Shown here: piece by piece, positions 1 through 6,118 of the stretch
Layout: each line of letters opens with the position of its first letter
Numbering within the stretch: the stretch's first letter is position 1
Source: an uncultured Phenylobacterium sp.
GTDB lineage: Bacteria; Pseudomonadota; Alphaproteobacteria; Caulobacterales; Caulobacteraceae
Direction of reading: 5' to 3'
Assembly (NCBI GenBank): GCA_945952355.1
Contig: CAMFIW010000193.1
Span: forward strand, 1-6,187
DNA: 6,187 bases
The notes under the pieces: generated by a model
What the model was told of the DNA's origin: nothing
What the model saw: only the letters and a program-made list of their open reading frames with translations
The model's database searches: none
Made by a program: the position numbers and the translations under genes

Positions 1-1
1 C

Positions 2-1828
2 ACGCCTGGGCCGGAGGTGCGCAACATCGCCCCCGACGCCAGGACGATCACCCTGCAGGTCCGCCACAGCCTGGTGAAACTTCCGGAGCCGGGCTTCGTG
101 CCGCGTAGGTTCGACCCGCGGACCGGCACCTTCTCCAACGTCGTGCTCGACTACGCCGCCCCGCTCGGCCAGGACATCGTCTATCGGCTCGCGCCGCGCT
201 TCCGCTTGGAGAAAACCGATCCGGCCGCCGCCCGTTCGCCGGTCAAGAAGCCGATCGTCTTCTATATCGACCGCGCCGCGCCGGAGGCGATCCGCAAGGC
301 GCTGCAGGAAGGCGTCTCATGGTGGTCGGCCGCCTTCGACGCCGCCGGGTACGAGGGCGCCTTCCGCGCCGAGATCCTGCCGGAAGGGGTCGATCCGCTC
401 GACGTCCGCTACAACGTCGTCAACTGGGTCAACCGCGCGACCCGCGGCTGGTCCTACGGCCAGGCGGTGACGGACCCGCGCACGGGCGAGATCGTCAAGG
501 GCTCTGTCCTGCTGGGCTCGCTGCGCGTACGCCAGGACATGCTGATCTTCGAGGGCCTGGTCGGCGCCGACCAGGACGGCACCGGCGGCCCCAACGATCC
601 GGTCCAGGTCAGCCTCGCCCGCATCCGCCAGCTCGGCGCCCACGAGGTCGGCCACGCGCTCGGGTTCGCGCACAATTTCGCCGCCTCGACCCAGGACCGC
701 GCCTCGGTGATGGACTACCCGGCGCCACGGGTGAAGGTCACCGCCGGCAAGATCGACCTGTCGGACGCCTACGGCGTCGGCGTCGGCTCCTGGGACAGGT
801 TCATCGTCGACTGGCTCTACGGCCCCGTGCCCGACGGTCCCGAGGGCGAGGCAATCCTCGCCGCCAAGGCCCGGGCCGAGACCGACAAGGGCGCCCGCTA
901 CGTCTCCGACTATGACAGCCGCCCGGCCAACGCCGCCCAGCCCTGGGGCAGCCTGTGGGACGATGGCGCCGATCCGGCCGCCGAACTCAATCGCATGATG
1001 GGGGTCCGCCGCGTGGCCCTCGACCACTTCGGCGTGGGCGCTCTGAAGCCGGGCGAGGCGGTGGCGACGCTGAAGCGCAAGTACGTGCCGATCTATCTGC
1101 TGCACCGCTACCAGCTCGAGGCGGCGGTGAAGCTGGTCGGCGGCGTAGACTACACCTACGCGGTCAAGGGCGACGCGCGGCAGGCCGGCGCCCCCGTCCC
1201 GGCCGCCCAGCAGCGCGCGGCGATCTCGGCCCTGATGGCCACCCTGTCGCCCGCCGAGCTCGACACGCCCGAACCGCTGCTGCCTCTGCTCACCGCCGGC
1301 CAATCCGGCGATAACGACCGCCAGTACGACATCGAGGTCCTGGGCGACATGGGCGGGCCGGTCTTCGACCCCCTGGCCGCCGCCGACGTCGCCGCCGGTC
1401 TCACCATCGACGCCATCTCCAATCCCGACCGCCTGGCCCGCCTGATCGACCAGCACCGCCGCGATCCGGGTCAACCCAGCGCGGGTGAGGTGCTCGACAG
1501 GCTGATCGCCACGGCCTTCACGCCCGGCCAGGGCCGCCTCGCCGAGGTCGCCCGCCGCATCCAGGCCCGCACGGCCCTCGACCTCGCCGCCGTCGCCCGC
1601 GATCCCAAGACCCCGCCGGCGGTCGCCGCGGAGATCGGCCAGCGCTTGGCCGACCTCGCGGTGAAGCTGAAAGCCCAACCCGGCGCGGATCCTTCAGAGC
1701 GCGCGCACCGCCTGCGCCTCGCCGCCCTGCTCACCGACAAGGACGCGCTCGCCAAGGTGCTGGACGATCCGAAGCAGAAGCCCGAGGTCCCGCCCGGCAT
1801 GCCGATCGGCGACGACGGGGATTATTAG
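2..1828 (+). CDS. Zinc-dependent metalloprotease, DUF5117/Met-zincin family (5' partial)
   Basis: This is probably an exported zinc endopeptidase; its substrate is unknown. The sequence shows the zincin signature HEVGHALGFAHNF at 641-679: zinc ligands His641-643, His653-655 and His671-673 (codon positions), with catalytic Glu at 644-646. A Met-turn, SVMDY, follows at 704-718. Upstream, RHSLVKLPEPGF and the WSYG...DPRTGEI...LGSLRVRQD stretch match what is known of the DUF5117 to Met-zincin junction. Downstream, YLLHRYQLEAAVKLVGG is typical of the family's C-terminal helical part. Visible length is about 608 codons against roughly 800 or more for the family, so the signal peptide and most of the DUF5117 region lie left of the window. 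The GTG at 17 is unlikely to be the start: the frame is open to the edge and family-like sequence begins at once. The stop (TAG) overlaps the lysK stop tail to tail. The family call is from recalled motifs, not a search. Confidence 0.9.
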   Translation, partial: TPGPEVRNIAPDARTITLQVRHSLVKLPEPGFVPRRFDPRTGTFSNVVLDYAAPLGQDIVYRLAPRFRLEKTDPAAARSPVKKPIVFYIDRAAPEAIRKALQEGVSWWSAAFDAAGYEGAFRAEILPEGVDPLDVRYNVVNWVNRATRGWSYGQAVTDPRTGEIVKGSVLLGSLRVRQDMLIFEGLVGADQDGTGGPNDPVQVSLARIRQLGAHEVGHALGFAHNFAASTQDRASVMDYPAPRVKVTAGKIDLSDAYGVGVGSWDRFIVDWLYGPVPDGPEGEAILAAKARAETDKGARYVSDYDSRPANAAQPWGSLWDDGADPAAELNRMMGVRRVALDHFGVGALKPGEAVATLKRKYVPIYLLHRYQLEAAVKLVGGVDYTYAVKGDARQAGAPVPAAQQRAAISALMATLSPAELDTPEPLLPLLTAGQSGDNDRQYDIEVLGDMGGPVFDPLAAADVAAGLTIDAISNPDRLARLIDQHRRDPGQPSAGEVLDRLIATAFTPGQGRLAEVARRIQARTALDLAAVARDPKTPPAVAAEIGQRLADLAVKLKAQPGADPSERAHRLRLAALLTDKDALAKVLDDPKQKPEVPPGMPIGDDGDY

Positions 1829-3516
1829 GTGGCGACGAGCTCGCCCTTCAGCGCCCGCTCGATCAGGTCGATCGTGCGCTGGACGCCGAAGATCGCCACG
1901 AAGGAGCCGAAGCGCGGGCCCTGGGTCTGGCCGAGCAGCACCTCGTAGAGCGCCCCGAACCAGGCGCGCAGCGGCTCGAAGCCCGCGGCCTTGCCGGCCT
2001 CGAACACCTCGTTCTGGATCGTCTCGGCATCGGCGTCGGCCGGCAGGGCCTTCAGCCGCGCCGCCAGGTCCTCCATCGCCGCCCGCTCCTTGGCGTCCGG
2101 CGCGCGGAACTTCTTCGAGGGCTTCACGAAGTCCTCGTAATAGTGGATCGCGTAGTCGCTCAGCCGGTCCAGCAGCGGCTCGCTCTCCGGCGTCGCGCCG
2201 GGGATGTAGTTGCGGATGAAGCCCCACAGGATGTCCTTGGTAGAGGCGTCCGCCGCCGAGACCAGGTTCAGCAGCAGCGAGAAGCTGACCGGCGAACCCT
2301 TGGCCGGCGGCTCGCCGCGATGGACGTGCCAGGCCGGATTGTCGATCGCCGGCGCGTTGCCGCCCTCGGCGCGGGCGCGGTTGAACGCGTCGAGCTGCTG
2401 CAGGTACTCGTCCGTCGCCTTGGGGATCACGTCGAAATAGAGCCGCTTCGCCGACTTCGGCGACTGGTACATGTAGTAGGCGAGGCTCTCCGGCGCGCCG
2501 TAGCGCAGCCACTCCTCCATGGTCAGGCCGTTGCCCTTGGACTTGGAGATCTTCTGGTTGTTCTCGTCCATGAACAGCTCGAAGTGGAAGGCCTCCGGCG
2601 GCTCGCCGCCCAGCACCTTCACGAGCTTGTTCGACACCCGCACCGAGTCCACCAGGTCCTTGCCCGAGGCCTCGAAGTCGACGCCGAGCGCCACCCAGCG
2701 GGCCGCCCAGTCGGGACGCCATTGCAGCTTCACATGGCCACCGGTGACCGGGACCTCGGTCGGCGTCCCGTCCTCGTCGGCGAAGACGATCGTGCCCTTC
2801 TCGACATTGCGTTCCAGGGTCGGCGCCTGCAGCACGCGGCCGGTCTTGGGGCTGATCGGCAAGAAGGGCGAATAGGTGGCGCGGCGCTCCTCGCCGAGCG
2901 TCGGCAGCATCACGCCCTGCACCGCGTCGAAGCGGGCCAGGATGCGCAGCAGCACCTCGTCGAACCGGCCGGACTTGTAGGTCTCGGTCGAGGACATGAA
3001 GGTGTAGTCGAAGCCGAAGCCGTCGAGGAAGGCGCGCAGGCGGGCGTTGTTGTGCGCGCCGAAGCTCTCGTATTCGCCGAACGGGTCGCGCACGCTGGTG
3101 ACCGGCTTGTCGCGGTCCTCTTCCAGCATGGCGTGGTTGGGCACGTTGTCCGGAATCTTCCGCAGGCCGTCCATGTCGTCGGAGAAGACGATCAGCTGGG
3201 TCGGGATCGCGTCCTCGGTCAGCGCGCGGAAGGCGTTGCGCACCATGGTCGGCCGCGCCGCCTCGCCGAAGGTCCCCATGTGCGGCAGGCCCGACGCGCC
3301 GAACCCGCACTGGAACACGACCGGCTTGTTCAGCGCCGGAAAGGTCGCCACGGCCTGCGCGGCCTTGCCCTCGGCGATGAGGCTGGCCGCCGCCTCGCGC
3401 TCGCTCTCGGTCAACCGCAGGCGCAGAATGCGGGCCAGCAGGATACGGGCCTGTTCGAAGGGCCAGCTCTTGGCCTCGCGGGCCTGGGCGGAAAGCCCTT
3501 GCAGGGTCTGGGACAT
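1825..3516 (-). CDS. lysK: Class I lysyl-tRNA synthetase
   Basis: This cytoplasmic enzyme charges tRNA-Lys with lysine using ATP. The 563-residue product has the class I (Rossmann-fold) signatures: a HIGH-type motif within GLPHMGTFGE (residues 76-85, key H79 and G81) and a KMSKS-type motif KISKSKGNG (322-330). It also has DDMDGLRKIP (113-122) and QWRPDWAARW (265-274). Length fits the archaeal/alphaproteobacterial class I LysRS, which is unrelated to the class II LysS/LysU of most bacteria. The C-terminal half (about 345-563) is the helical anticodon-binding region. I chose the ATG at 3516. The frame stays open to a TTG at 3552, but the 12 extra residues ([11 protein letters not shown]) look non-coding. 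There is no clear Shine-Dalgarno for either start, and a short hairpin ends 5 nt before the ATG. It is divergent from the PhnD-like gene and convergent, with overlap, with the metalloprotease gene. The gene looks intact. Confidence 0.95.
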   Translation of the reverse strand: MSQTLQGLSAQAREAKSWPFEQARILLARILRLRLTESEREAAASLIAEGKAAQAVATFPALNKPVVFQCGFGASGLPHMGTFGEAARPTMVRNAFRALTEDAIPTQLIVFSDDMDGLRKIPDNVPNHAMLEEDRDKPVTSVRDPFGEYESFGAHNNARLRAFLDGFGFDYTFMSSTETYKSGRFDEVLLRILARFDAVQGVMLPTLGEERRATYSPFLPISPKTGRVLQAPTLERNVEKGTIVFADEDGTPTEVPVTGGHVKLQWRPDWAARWVALGVDFEASGKDLVDSVRVSNKLVKVLGGEPPEAFHFELFMDENNQKISKSKGNGLTMEEWLRYGAPESLAYYMYQSPKSAKRLYFDVIPKATDEYLQQLDAFNRARAEGGNAPAIDNPAWHVHRGEPPAKGSPVSFSLLLNLVSAADASTKDILWGFIRNYIPGATPESEPLLDRLSDYAIHYYEDFVKPSKKFRAPDAKERAAMEDLAARLKALPADADAETIQNEVFEAGKAAGFEPLRAWFGALYEVLLGQTQGPRFGSFVAIFGVQRTIDLIERALKGELVAT

Positions 3517-3521
3517 GGCGG

Positions 3522-3535
3522 GGGCGTTAGCGCCC
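3522..3535 (-). other. Small hairpin immediately upstream of lysK start
   Basis: A perfect 5-bp GC stem (GGGCG/CGCCC) with a 4-nt loop ends 5 nt before the lysK ATG, where a Shine-Dalgarno would normally sit. No purine-rich ribosome-binding sequence is seen here. It may affect initiation, or it may be chance in GC-rich DNA. Confidence 0.3.
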
Positions 3536-3571
3536 AATTCGGCCCGCCTCAAGCGGACTTTTCGCGCGCGG

Positions 3572-3600
3572 CTGTCGGAGAGCCGTCATAGAACTGCTGC
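3572..3600 (+). promoter_or_regulatory. Candidate Pho box (PhoB site) upstream of phnD-like gene
   Basis: The sequence shows 7-mers spaced by 4 bases, an 11-bp period: CTGTCGG (3572-3578), AGAG, CCGTCAT (3583-3589), AGAA, then a weaker CTGCTGC (3594-3600). The known Pho box is two CTGTCAT-like heptamers separated by 4 bases, so the first two units match 5/7 and 6/7. The site ends 33-44 bases before the PhnD-like start codon, a sensible distance for PhoB-dependent activation. A caution: the first unit also falls in a 5-bp inverted repeat, CGGCT (3569-3573)/AGCCG (3581-3585), which could explain part of the pattern. No convincing -10 element was found. Confidence 0.35.
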
Positions 3601-3620
3601 AAGACGGGGAAATCCAAGGG

Positions 3621-3625
3621 GGAGG
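3621..3625 (+). promoter_or_regulatory. Shine-Dalgarno for phnD-like gene
   Basis: GGAGG lies within a longer purine run (3616-3625), 7 nt before the ATG at 3633. It fixes the start, which is also directly followed by a well-formed lipoprotein signal peptide. Confidence 0.8.
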
Positions 3626-3632
3626 CGACGTC

Positions 3633-4637
3633 ATGATCTCGCGCAAATCGGTGCTGGGCCTGGCCCTCCTCGCGGGCCTCGCCGCCTGCGGCAAGCCCGC
3701 CCAGAAGGCGGCGACCGCCGATCCGGACGTCATCCGCTTCTCGATCGCGTCGACCGAGAACGTCCAGGCCCAGCAGAAGTCCTGGACCCCGTTCCTGGAA
3801 GACTTCGCCAAGGCGACCGGCCTGAAGGTCCAACCCTATTTCGGCTCCAACTACACCGCCCTGATCGAGGCCATGCGCTTCAAGCAGACCGAGATGGGCT
3901 GGTTTACCAACCAGTCGGGCCTGGAAGCCGTGCGACGCTCCGGCGGCGAGGTCTTCGCCCGCACATCCAAGCCCCAGGGGCCGGACGGCTACCAGTCGGT
4001 GATCGTGGTCAGGAAGGGCTCGGGCCTCACACTCGACAAGCTCCTGAAATGCGACCACACGATCGATTTCGGCATGGGCGACGCCAAGTCGACCTCCGGA
4101 ACGCTCGCGCCCATGACCTATCTGTTCGCGCCCCGGAACATCACCCCCAGCAACTGCTTCAAGACCGTCAAGTCCGCCAATCACGAGGCCAACCTGCTGG
4201 CCGTCTCCACCGGCGTGCTCGACGCGGCCACCAACAACACCCAGTCCATGGTGCGCCTGGCGTCCAAGACCGAGCCGGCGGCCCAGGCGGCGATGAAGAA
4301 CCTCCAGGTCATCTGGACCTCGCCGACCATCCCCGAGGACCCGATGGTCTGGCGCGCCGATCTCGACCCCGCGATCAAGGCCAAGATCGCCAAGTTCTTC
4401 TTCTCCTACGGGGTCGGCGACACGCCCGAGGCCAAGCGCCAGCGCGCGGTGCTGAAGGAGATCGAGACCGGCCCCTTCCATCCCGCCGACGCCAGCCACC
4501 TTCTGCCCGTGCGCGAGATGGAGGCCACAGAGCTGCTCATCGAGGCCAGGAACAAGAAAGACTCCGCCGCCGCCGCCAAGGCCCAGGCCATGCTCGACGC
4601 CGTCCACGCCGAACAGAAGGCCAAGGCGGGGTCGTAA
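3633..4637 (+). CDS. PhnD-family phosphate/phosphite/phosphonate-binding lipoprotein
   Basis: This is the substrate-binding component of an ABC importer for oxidised or reduced phosphorus compounds, expected to be lipid-anchored on the periplasmic side. The 334-residue product starts with a signal peptide (positive MISRK, hydrophobic 7-16) and a lipobox LAAC ending at Cys19. A PhnD-type two-lobe domain spans about 32-275: [12 protein letters not shown] (70-81), GWFTNQSG (89-96), the phosphonate-loop motif DAKSTSG (150-156), [21 protein letters not shown] (183-203) and [15 protein letters not shown] (227-241). STSG, His184 and Asp197 are inferred ligand contacts by analogy to E. coli PhnD. C140 and C175 could form a disulfide. 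Residues 300-334 are an Ala/Lys-rich helical tail. No phnC (ATPase) or phnE (permease) flanks it, so it is an orphan here: it may serve a distant transporter or act as a sensor. A candidate Pho box precedes it. The exact ligand cannot be told. Confidence 0.88.
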   Translation: MISRKSVLGLALLAGLAACGKPAQKAATADPDVIRFSIASTENVQAQQKSWTPFLEDFAKATGLKVQPYFGSNYTALIEAMRFKQTEMGWFTNQSGLEAVRRSGGEVFARTSKPQGPDGYQSVIVVRKGSGLTLDKLLKCDHTIDFGMGDAKSTSGTLAPMTYLFAPRNITPSNCFKTVKSANHEANLLAVSTGVLDAATNNTQSMVRLASKTEPAAQAAMKNLQVIWTSPTIPEDPMVWRADLDPAIKAKIAKFFFSYGVGDTPEAKRQRAVLKEIETGPFHPADASHLLPVREMEATELLIEARNKKDSAAAAKAQAMLDAVHAEQKAKAGS

Positions 4638-4638
4638 G

Positions 4639-4748
4639 AAAAAGCCACGGACCACACGGAAAACACGGATGGTCCAGCCATCCAATCGCGCGGAGCGCCA
4701 CCTGATCGAGACGCGGCTCCCCGAAGACCGTCCGTGTCTTCCGTGGCT
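4639..4748 (-). terminator. Possible intrinsic terminator of the two-gene minus-strand unit
   Basis: Read on the minus strand, the large inverted repeat (arms 4748-4726 and 4674-4643) is followed directly by TTTTTCTT, running into the phnD-like stop codon. A GC-rich stem then U-tract is the form of a Rho-independent terminator. The loop is unusually long (51 nt) and may fold separately: a local 6-bp hairpin GGATGG/CCATCC lies at 4667-4672/4678-4683. No U-tract follows the repeat on the plus strand. Confidence 0.4.
4643..4748. repeat. Inverted-repeat element A with CACGGA units (convergent intergenic)
   Basis: Left arm 4643-4674 (32 nt) and right arm 4726-4748 (23 nt) are inverted copies. Once one 9-bp unit (CCACACGGA) present only in the left arm is removed, they agree at 21 of 23 positions; one of the two mismatches would be a G-U wobble in RNA. 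The arms are made of iterated CACGGA-type units, reading CCGTG/TCCGTG from the other side. It fills the space between the PhnD-like gene and the downstream convergent operon. It resembles the intergenic palindromic repeats (REP/MITE-like) known to be scattered in many bacterial genomes. No transposase is nearby. Confidence 0.7.
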
Positions 4749-4762
4749 GATCCTTCAGAGGT

Positions 4763-5518
4763 CTAGGCCCCCGCGCAGCCGATCTTCTTCTTCATCGCTT
4801 CCACTTCGGCCAGGCTAAGCTTGGCGTGGGTGGCCACCGGGATGAACTGGTGCTGCTCGTGCACCAGCTCGAAGCGCTTGCCGTCCAGGGTGCGCCAGAC
4901 GAGGTTGCCGCAATATTCCGGCGCGTTGGCGTAGCCGCCCACATAGTCCACCGAGGCGTAGACCCCCGGCCGGCTGATATTGGCCGGGTTGTCGTACCAG
5001 GTGATGCCGACGATCTTCCGCTCGCCCCGCTCCCCCGCCTCCTTGTTGAACCGCGCGGCGTCGTCCGCCCAGCCCTCGGCCATACGCCGCGTGTCGGCGT
5101 CGAACATGGAGAGCGCGGTCTTGAAGTCGCCGCCGTCGCGGGCGCCCAGGAACTGATTGGTCGCCGCCAGCACGGCCGCGTCGTCGTGCGGGGCAACGAC
5201 CTTGGCGTTGGAGGCCAGCGTCTCCACGCAGCGGAAGTCCTGACTCATGGTCAGAACGCCCTGGGTCGAGGTCGAGGAATTCAGCGCCGAATCCTGGCCA
5301 TAGCGATAGCCGCCGAACTCCACCTTGCGGCGCCCGCACAGGAGCGCCGCCTTCTTCTCCACCGAATAGAGCGCTTCGTCGAGCACGACCCCCTTGCCGC
5401 GCACCGTGGCGCGATAGCTGTCCTGGCCAAGAGGCGACACCTCCAGGCGGGGCTCGGCGGCTGCGTGTCCGAACGAGGCGGCGGCGAGGGCGGCGGCGAG
5501 AAGCAGGGAAGCCCGCAT
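4763..5518 (-). CDS. Exported protein of unknown function, DUF4019-like C-terminal half
   Basis: This 251-residue protein has an N-terminal signal peptide (hydrophobic 4-16, AXA site A19-A20-A21, likely cut before E22), so it is predicted to be periplasmic or secreted. Residues about 23-100 include DSYRATVRGKGVVLDEALY and a CGRRKVEFGGYRYG segment; this looks like a small alpha/beta domain I cannot name. Residues about 113-228 (NQFLGARDGGDFKTALSMFD... ITWYDNPANIS... VYASVDYVGGYANAPEYCGNLVW) resemble DUF4019, a helix plus curved-sheet fold of unknown role; this rests on memory only. Cys61, Cys97, Cys203 and Cys248 suggest one or two disulfides. The frame is open upstream to 5686, but the ATG at 5518 is chosen because it begins the signal peptide and has an AAGGAG 7 nt ahead. 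It is the second gene of a unit, 29 nt behind the upstream small protein gene. Function unknown. Confidence 0.85.
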   Translation of the reverse strand: MRASLLLAAALAAASFGHAAAEPRLEVSPLGQDSYRATVRGKGVVLDEALYSVEKKAALLCGRRKVEFGGYRYGQDSALNSSTSTQGVLTMSQDFRCVETLASNAKVVAPHDDAAVLAATNQFLGARDGGDFKTALSMFDADTRRMAEGWADDAARFNKEAGERGERKIVGITWYDNPANISRPGVYASVDYVGGYANAPEYCGNLVWRTLDGKRFELVHEQHQFIPVATHAKLSLAEVEAMKKKIGCAGA

Positions 5519-5525
5519 GTCTGCG

Positions 5526-5531
5526 CTCCTT
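5526..5531 (-). promoter_or_regulatory. Shine-Dalgarno that sets the start of the 4763-5518 gene
   Basis: AAGGAG on the minus strand, 7 nt before the ATG at 5518. It lies in the gap after the upstream gene's stop and argues against longer starts in the open frame reaching 5686. Confidence 0.7.
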
Positions 5532-5547
5532 GGCTTGGGCGAGCGGC

Positions 5548-5835
5548 CTAGCGGATCTGCTCGGGATTGATCTTCTGGAACTCGACCGTGGTGTCGCGGG
5601 CGTCCGCCTGCGACTGCTTGATCTGCTCCGGCGTGCGGCACACGCGCACCGGCATGCGCGAGCCGAGCTTCACGATCTTCTCGCACTTCATCTTGACCTT
5701 CTGCTGCTGTTCGAAGGTCAGGGGCGCGGCGGTGGTCGAGGGCACGCCGGTGGTCGATGGCCCGGGCTCCGTGGCCTGGGCGGGCGCCTGTGCGGTGAGG
5801 CTGAGCGCCACCGACAGAGCGGGAACAAGCAACAT
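5548..5835 (-). CDS. Small exported protein with two cysteines, unknown function
   Basis: The 95-residue product has a hydrophobic N-terminus (MLLVPALSVALSLTAQAPAQA) with a likely signal cleavage after Ala21, then a Pro/Thr/Ser-rich linker (22-40). A charged C-terminal part with Cys51 and Cys66 follows. The pattern C-(x)6-GSR-(x)5-C-R-T (Cys51, G58-S59-R60, Cys66) recalls a widespread group of short exported proteins in Caulobacterales and sphingomonads with no known function; this likeness is from memory. The signal peptide lacks the usual positive N-region, but no alternative in-frame start exists upstream. GAGGA (5843-5847 on the complement) lies 7 nt before the ATG and supports the start. 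It is first in a probable two-gene unit with the 4763-5518 gene; the mature forms of both are predicted exported and Cys-bearing. A four-codon frame (ATG at 5852, stop 5838-5840) overlaps the ribosome-binding site and is probably chance. Confidence 0.75.
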   Translation of the reverse strand: MLLVPALSVALSLTAQAPAQATEPGPSTTGVPSTTAAPLTFEQQQKVKMKCEKIVKLGSRMPVRVCRTPEQIKQSQADARDTTVEFQKINPEQIR

Positions 5836-5941
5836 CTCATCGTCCTCGCATGGGTCGTCCCCGAAACGATGGCACAGCCGAAAAACGCCGTCACCGGCAA
5901 TCGTATCAGCGGGTTACGCATCGCCCCTCGCGGCGGAAATG

Positions 5942-5972
5942 GCGCACAAATCGTGCGCGAGGACGCCTCGCG
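5942..5972. repeat. Two overlapping perfect hairpins upstream of the exported-protein operon
   Basis: GCGCAC (5942-5947) pairs with GTGCGC (5953-5958) across a 5-nt loop. CGCGAGG (5956-5962) pairs with CCTCGCG (5966-5972) across a 3-nt loop. The two share 5956-5958, so only one can form at a time. They sit 107-137 bases upstream of the 5835 start codon. Role unknown. Confidence 0.5.
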
Positions 5973-5979
5973 ACGCCCC

Positions 5980-6058
5980 GTTCGATCGCGCCGCCCAATC
6001 GCGAACCCCGAAAAACACGAGCGCCTCAGCAGCTCCGCCGCGCGAAGCGCGATCGAAC
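5980..6058. repeat. Perfect 12-bp inverted repeat
   Basis: GTTCGATCGCGC (5980-5991) is exactly complementary to GCGCGATCGAAC (6047-6058), with 55 bases between. The right arm lies inside repeat element B and the left arm outside it, so this is a separate structure. It contains CGATCG on both sides. No function can be assigned. Confidence 0.6.
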
Positions 6059-6118
6059 CTGCACGTCGACCCGCCGAAGCGGGCGCCCGTTCGTGTGGGT
6101 TCGTGTGGTTCGTGGTTC
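6003..6118. repeat. Inverted-repeat element B, diverged relative of element A
   Basis: The right arm (about 6086-6118) is made of TTCGTGTGG units ending TTCGTGG. The left arm is weaker: GAACCCCGAAAAACACGAG (6003-6021) is a shortened inverse of the right arm. It aligns with the left arm of element A (CGGAAAACACGGA there, CGAAAAACACGAG here). Overall length, about 116 bp, is close to the 106 bp of A. ATCCTTC follows both elements a few bases after the terminal GTGG (4750-4756 and 6121-6127). Boundaries are approximate because the left arm is degenerate. Confidence 0.5.
6089..6108 (+). repeat. Tandem duplication of GTTCGTGTGG
   Basis: Two exact head-to-tail copies of a 10-bp unit (6089-6098, 6099-6108) are followed by a shortened third copy, TTCGTGGTTC (6109-6118). 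This forms the right arm of element B and mirrors the unit duplication seen in the left arm of element A. Confidence 0.75.

Noticed and set aside
17..19. GTG at 17 preceded by GGAG as the metalloprotease start
   Set aside because: The GGAG touches the GTG with no spacing, the frame is open to the window edge, and the family has about 200 more residues upstream.
317..1678. 453-codon open frame antisense to the metalloprotease gene
   Set aside because: The product is a Gly/Arg/Val/Asp-rich low-complexity chain with no recognisable domain. This is typical of the antisense of a high-GC gene, and the plus strand has a clear zincin.
2143..3591. Long plus-strand frame (482 codons) across lysK, and a second (552 codons) at 3047-4705
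   Set aside because: Both lie antisense or out of frame to lysK and the PhnD-like gene, whose motifs are unmistakable. The translations are Arg-rich and lack domains.
3594..3632. -10/-35 promoter pair for lysK or the PhnD-like gene
   Set aside because: Several loose matches exist (TTGCAG and TATGAC on the minus strand), but none has acceptable spacing together with good hexamers.
5838..5852. Four-codon leader frame (MRGR) overlapping the ribosome-binding site of the 5548-5835 gene
   Set aside because: Too short to show coding character. It has no ribosome-binding site of its own and no repeated regulatory codon, so chance is likelier.
5718..5921. 67-codon minus-strand frame starting MRNPLIRLPVTAFF with a signal-peptide-like N-terminus
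   Set aside because: It overlaps the 95-residue protein gene in another frame and becomes Arg/Pro-rich after about 35 residues. The competing gene has a well-placed ribosome-binding site and a coherent product.
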